From positions 1 through 64,000 of the forward strand of contig CAZGWD010000015.1 of NCBI GenBank assembly GCA_964529415.1: a stretch of 64,000 nt of DNA, read 5' to 3'. This stretch comes from CAYMPH01 sp964529415 (GTDB lineage Bacteria > Spirochaetota > UBA4802 > UBA5550). The notes below the pieces were generated by a model. That model saw only the letters and a list, made by a program, of their open reading frames with translations, had not been told where the DNA came from and did not search any database. Below are positions 60,923 to 64,000 of this stretch, in pieces (the first letter of the stretch is position 1; every line of letters starts with the position of its first letter). A program made the translations under genes and the position numbers.

Positions 60923-62395
60923 TTACTCTGAACCTTTACCGCATTTTTTCTGATATCGTTTCAAGTCTGCCTTTGCTATATGAATCTCTTCCTGCTTATA
61001 TTTGATATACTCGAGTATTCTAATCCTCTGTGATGTATTTTCAACAGCTGAACAATTTTTTTTTAACCTGCTATTAACATCAGCAAGCCATTTATACGCG
61101 AGTGCAGCGTCATATGTTTTTTCAGATTTTACTTTTTTATGAATAAGAATACTTTCATTCAGATAATTAACTGCCATATTATAATCTTTTTTATTAAAAT
61201 AAGAAATTCCAATACTGCATTTTGTACTCGCCATGGTTTTTGTATTTTCCAGACCAAGTTTTTTATCTAAATTTTCTGCTCTGAAATAATAATCAAGCGC
61301 TCTGGCGTAATCATTCAAGTTATCATATTCAACACCAAGGTTCTGAAGTATTGCTGAATAATATTTCGAATTCTGCAATCCGAGTTTTTCATAAACAGAT
61401 AACGATTCATTAAAGTAATCGATTCCACCTCCGGCTTTACTGTCTCCATTAACATAGCCGAGATTTTTTTTTGATTCGGCAAAACCGATTGTATCTTTTC
61501 TGCCAATTTCCTGATATAAAACTATCGCTTTATTTGCAAAATCAACAGCTTCTGTTTTATTTCCTCGCCTGTAATTAAGTTCTGCAGCTTCTTTCATCAT
61601 ATCTGCATAATCTATTGTATTTTTCATATTTCCCGAAACAAGAATCTCTATCGCTTTACTGATATAATTATCCGCTTCCGGAAATCTGCTGTAGTAAATT
61701 TCAATCTGAGCAGCTTTATGATTTGCATTGAAATAATTTCTGTCTATGACTATAGCCTTTTTATAATAATCAAGAGCTTTAGCCGGGTCTGAAAAATGAT
61801 AACCAAGACCGGTAGAATAAAGCTCAAAAGCTCTGCTGTTAATCCTGGTTTTATTCTCTATAATCTTTTTTTCATCATCCGTGATTCTGGCAGGAGTGAC
61901 ATTTGCCATGCTGGTTTTTTCCGCTTCCTTCATCATATCAAATACAATTTTATCCTGCAAAGCAAAAATTTTTTCTATTGTACCGTCTATTTTAACAGTC
62001 TTGTCAATTTTTGCTGTTTCAACTACCATGAGCTTGGCAACAATTCTTATATCGCTGCCGCTTACTGTATAAGTTCCGGATAAAATAAGATTGGCCCCCA
62101 TTACTTTACCGACTTCGGTAATCTGTTTTTCATCTATCAGACCTGTCATTCCCAGTTCCATTTCTTTCATAGCCCTGACTCTGTCTTCATCCGAGAAAAC
62201 ATTTACGCTTTTTATACGGTTAAGATCAGCTATGACAGTATCAGTCATACCTGCTGATATCCACGCGAATTTTTGATCGCCTGCATTTTTAAATGGATAC
62301 ACAAGAATATTCATCTTTTCGGCATAGGCTGATATTGTCAGGCAGGCGACAGTAATGAGGCTCAGCACCAGCTGTGTCATGTGATTTATTTTCAT
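60923..62395 (-). CDS. FlgO/CsgG-like N-domain plus TPR-repeat protein
   Basis: 490-aa exported protein, signal peptide about residues 1-25. The N-domain (about 28-165: ILVYPFKNAGDQKFAWISAG, then GANLILSGTYTVSG) resembles the FlgO/CsgG/TolB-N type outer-membrane domain. The rest comprises about seven tetratricopeptide repeats (AKALDYYKKAI, ARALDYYFRAE, NMAVNYLNESI). Possible role in outer-membrane protein complexes or cell-envelope signalling. A weak similarity to eukaryotic-like TPR co-chaperones exists but is not decisive. Confidence 0.7.
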   Translation of the reverse strand: MKINHMTQLVLSLITVACLTISAYAEKMNILVYPFKNAGDQKFAWISAGMTDTVIADLNRIKSVNVFSDEDRVRAMKEMELGMTGLIDEKQITEVGKVMGANLILSGTYTVSGSDIRIVAKLMVVETAKIDKTVKIDGTIEKIFALQDKIVFDMMKEAEKTSMANVTPARITDDEKKIIENKTRINSRAFELYSTGLGYHFSDPAKALDYYKKAIVIDRNYFNANHKAAQIEIYYSRFPEADNYISKAIEILVSGNMKNTIDYADMMKEAAELNYRRGNKTEAVDFANKAIVLYQEIGRKDTIGFAESKKNLGYVNGDSKAGGGIDYFNESLSVYEKLGLQNSKYYSAILQNLGVEYDNLNDYARALDYYFRAENLDKKLGLENTKTMASTKCSIGISYFNKKDYNMAVNYLNESILIHKKVKSEKTYDAALAYKWLADVNSRLKKNCSAVENTSQRIRILEYIKYKQEEIHIAKADLKRYQKKCGKGSE

Positions 62396-62439
62396 TTTGT
62401 TAATCCTGAAAAAAATATTTAATTCATAATAAAACAGAA

Positions 62440-62464
62440 GAAGCCTGACATGAAATCAGGCTTC
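62440..62464 (-). terminator. Terminator of the ferritin-like gene
   Basis: GAAGCCTGA (62440-62448) and TCAGGCTTC (62456-62464) form a 9-bp stem with a seven-base loop; on the minus strand TTCTGTTTT follows. Confidence 0.7.
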
Positions 62465-62501
62465 CTGCAGCAGATCTTTTTAAAATCTTTTCATGCAATA
62501 A

Positions 62502-62978
62502 TTACTTATGCAATTTTTTCAGTTCATTGCTTATCAATATTATATGCTTTTTTTCCTCATCAATAATACTATTGACCCATTTTTTCCCAATATGCTCAGG
62601 GACAAAATTTTTCATGCCCTGGTAGAATAGTATAGATTCCTTTTCAGCTGTGAATGCGGCGAGCAGAACTTCCTTTGCTGAAGACAGATCAATTTCTTTT
62701 TTATAGAAAATTTTATTATCAGCAAGAGACTGCAGATAAAGAATTTCCTCATCATAAGGATCAAATATCTTTGAGGTTTTCTCCTGTGGATCGAGTTTTG
62801 CTCTCATATCTTTAAATGTTTTCTCATGAGCAACTTCCATTGCACTTAATGATCCAAGCAGCTTCTTGAGAGCCTCATCTGATATTTTTTCTGCCGCATC
62901 TTTATAGAATTTAGAACCATTGCGCTCGATCTCTTCTGCCATTTCAAATATATTATCCGCGTTAAAATTAAAGCTCAT
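62502..62978 (-). CDS. Ferritin-like (rubrerythrin-type) protein
   Basis: 158-aa four-helix protein with two E-x2-H motifs (Glu48-His51; Glu143-His146) and Glu15/Glu18 and Glu113/Glu115, sufficient for a di-iron site. No C-terminal rubredoxin Cys motif, so it is not full rubrerythrin. It may reduce peroxide or store iron. ATG 62978 has GGAGG five bases upstream and is preferred to ATG 63023. Confidence 0.8.
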   Translation of the reverse strand: MSFNFNADNIFEMAEEIERNGSKFYKDAAEKISDEALKKLLGSLSAMEVAHEKTFKDMRAKLDPQEKTSKIFDPYDEEILYLQSLADNKIFYKKEIDLSSAKEVLLAAFTAEKESILFYQGMKNFVPEHIGKKWVNSIIDEEKKHIILISNELKKLHK

Positions 62979-63023
62979 AACATCCTCCTTCAAAAATAAT
63001 TCCGGCACACCGGAAATAACCAT

Positions 63024-63291
63024 CCTGCTGAAATATTATATTTAAACCTGATGATCTTTATTTAAAATTATCTTTATAATATAAACTGTCCGATTTTTAA
63101 TTCTTTCTGTGATGTTGTCAATTATTTATTTATCAGATCATTAACAGCAGATATTGCTCCTTTATTCCAAAAAACAAATCATCTTGACAATACAGGTCAG
63201 ATTTTTATGTATAAACAGCCAATCAGCCATAAACGTTTAAAAATTATTATAAAATTTATAACTCTGTCCCTGAAATAATAGGATATTAAAA
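63024..63291. other. Intergenic region upstream of the YkgJ-like gene
   Basis: 268 AT-rich bases with a TTGACA at 63184-63189 that could belong to a promoter of the YkgJ-like gene; the -10 is unclear. Confidence 0.4.
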
Positions 63292-63654
63292 ATGAAAGAT
63301 TGCATAAGATGCGGGAACTGCTGCCAGGATGTAATGCTCGCAGAACATCCCGAGCTCCTGGAAAAAGCATATCTTTACTGGAAAAAAACAAAATCTATTG
63401 ATCCGAATTTTTCTGAAATATATCTGATATACCCCATGCTTACTTTTAAATTTGAAAAACCTGAAGAAGACCTGCCATATCATTATTCCTGTAAACATTT
63501 TATTATTGATTCAGCGGGAATGTCTGCATGTTCCATTCATTCAGTAAGGCCAAGGATGTGCAAAGATTTTCCTTATTATGAAAGCGAGGAACATCTTGAC
63601 CGAAACGGCCCTCTCAGCCCTTATGATGGATGCGGCTACAACAATCCCGATTAA
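63292..63654 (+). CDS. YkgJ family cysteine cluster protein
   Basis: 120-aa protein with N-terminal CIRCGNCC (Cys4, 7, 10, 11) and later CKHF, ACSIH and RPRMCKDFP cysteines, the zinc/iron chelate (YkgJ/CxxCxxCC) pattern. Function unknown; probably metal-binding. A weak AGGATAT-type site lies before the ATG. Confidence 0.88.
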   Translation: MKDCIRCGNCCQDVMLAEHPELLEKAYLYWKKTKSIDPNFSEIYLIYPMLTFKFEKPEEDLPYHYSCKHFIIDSAGMSACSIHSVRPRMCKDFPYYESEEHLDRNGPLSPYDGCGYNNPD

Positions 63655-63669
63655 TTTAAATTTTTATTA

Positions 63670-63715
63670 TTGACATATTTAAAGCAATAATTATAAGTTA
63701 AAGTTAACTTTAACT
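63670..63715 (+). promoter_or_regulatory. Promoter and palindromic operator of the MerR gene
   Basis: TTGACA (63670-63675) and TATAAG (63692-63697), 16 bases apart, are followed by the perfect 20-bp palindrome AGTTAAAGTTAACTTTAACT (63696-63715), a likely MerR-binding site overlapping the start of transcription. Confidence 0.75.
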
Positions 63716-63727
63716 ATAACAACCAAT

Positions 63728-64000
63728 ATGAAACCAGATATTTACTCAATATCGGAACTCGCTTCTGAACTTGATATCAGCCCATCAAGCATAAGATTTT
63801 ATGAAGATAAGGGCCTTCTATGCCCGCAAAGAAGCACAGGAAACCAGAGGATATATACCCACAAAGAAAGAGGGCGGCTTAAACTCATTCTAAGAGGAAA
63901 GAGATTTGGCGCTTCCCTTGAAGAAATTGCCGAGATGATAGGAATGGCGGATGCAGATATTAATGAAAAAAAGCAGATCGAAACCAGCCTGTTCTATCTT
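63728..64000 (+). CDS. MerR family regulator (LiuR-like), truncated by window end
   Basis: First 91 codons of a MerR regulator. The helix-turn-helix reads YSISELASELDISPSSIRF, followed by YEDKGLLCPQRSTGNQRIY and RLKLILRGKRFGASLEEIAEM, a pattern seen in LiuR-type regulators of branched-chain amino acid or fatty-acid degradation. The remaining part lies outside the window. Its target genes are probably downstream. Confidence 0.85.
   Translation, partial: MKPDIYSISELASELDISPSSIRFYEDKGLLCPQRSTGNQRIYTHKERGRLKLILRGKRFGASLEEIAEMIGMADADINEKKQIETSLFYL

Noticed and set aside
62979..63023. Longer ferritin-like frame from 63023
   Set aside because: ATG 62978 has GGAGG at the correct distance and matches family length.
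1..64000. CRISPR arrays, tRNA, rRNA, transposases or phage genes
   Set aside because: No regularly spaced repeats, cloverleaf-like genes or mobile-element proteins were recognised in the window.

Overview
The window is an AT-rich stretch of a motile bacterium, most probably a member of the Spirochaetota. The reasons are a spirochaete-type flagellar cluster (FlbB/MotE-like protein after fliJ, FliY-type switch protein, FapA/DUF342, WhiG/FliA sigma factor and FlhF/FlhG in one run), many relaxed-lipobox lipoproteins, and the coupling of flagellar genes to miaA and hfq. The lineage within the phylum cannot be fixed from this sequence.

Layout. (1) 1-2138, plus strand: a possible 53-aa ORF, a crotonase, RimI-type acetyltransferase and EngB GTPase. 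(2) 2145-8683, minus strand: the fliF-fliG-fliH-fliI-fliJ-flbB operon. (3) 9809-30109, minus strand: a run of about 20 kb, fliL-fliY-[430-bp gap]-fliO-fliP-fliQ-fliR-flhB-flhA-flhF-flhG-membrane protein-fliA-fapA-two small proteins-cheR-cheD-yicC-remA-gmk-omega-like-miaA-hfq-SPFH protein-COX24-type microprotein. It ends at an intrinsic terminator at 9760-9794. The run builds the export gate and switch, sets flagellar number, supplies the late-gene sigma factor and chemoreceptor-modifying enzymes, and continues into RNA and translation functions. No fliM lies in its usual slot between fliL and fliY. (4) 30693-37652, plus strand: a free-standing MshEN-like c-di-GMP-type domain, an HATPase protein, a class III aminotransferase with a four-cysteine insert, a STAS protein, galactokinase, a GH1 glycosidase and two small conserved proteins. 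(5) 37717-41500: a TetR regulator with a perfect operator in its own, apparently leaderless, promoter, followed by an OYE-type Fe-S flavoenzyme with the same operator and an Fe-S protein. (6) 41696-47458: two tandem pectinacetylesterase/Notum-like lipoproteins, an acetyl-CoA hydrolase/transferase and an acyl-CoA ligase. (7) 47864-60841: lipid and envelope enzymes: two near-identical secreted lipases around a membrane-anchored coiled-coil protein, two transporters, a nitroreductase-like lipoprotein, apolipoprotein N-acyltransferase, a foldase-dependent lipase with its Lif foldase, a PAP2 phosphatase and an alpha/beta hydrolase. (8) 60923-64000: a FlgO/CsgG-like TPR protein, a ferritin-like protein, a YkgJ-type cysteine-cluster protein and the start of a MerR regulator.

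The accessory half suggests a lipid-degrading lifestyle: lipases and esterases release fatty acids, the ligase and CoA-transferase activate acids, and the crotonase and OYE/dienoyl-CoA-reductase-like enzyme process acyl-CoAs. Two unlinked lipase loci carry the same 14-bp dyad operator (47799-47812 and 58796-58809), pointing to a lipase regulon whose regulator is not visible here. No rRNA, tRNA, CRISPR array, transposase or phage gene was recognised.
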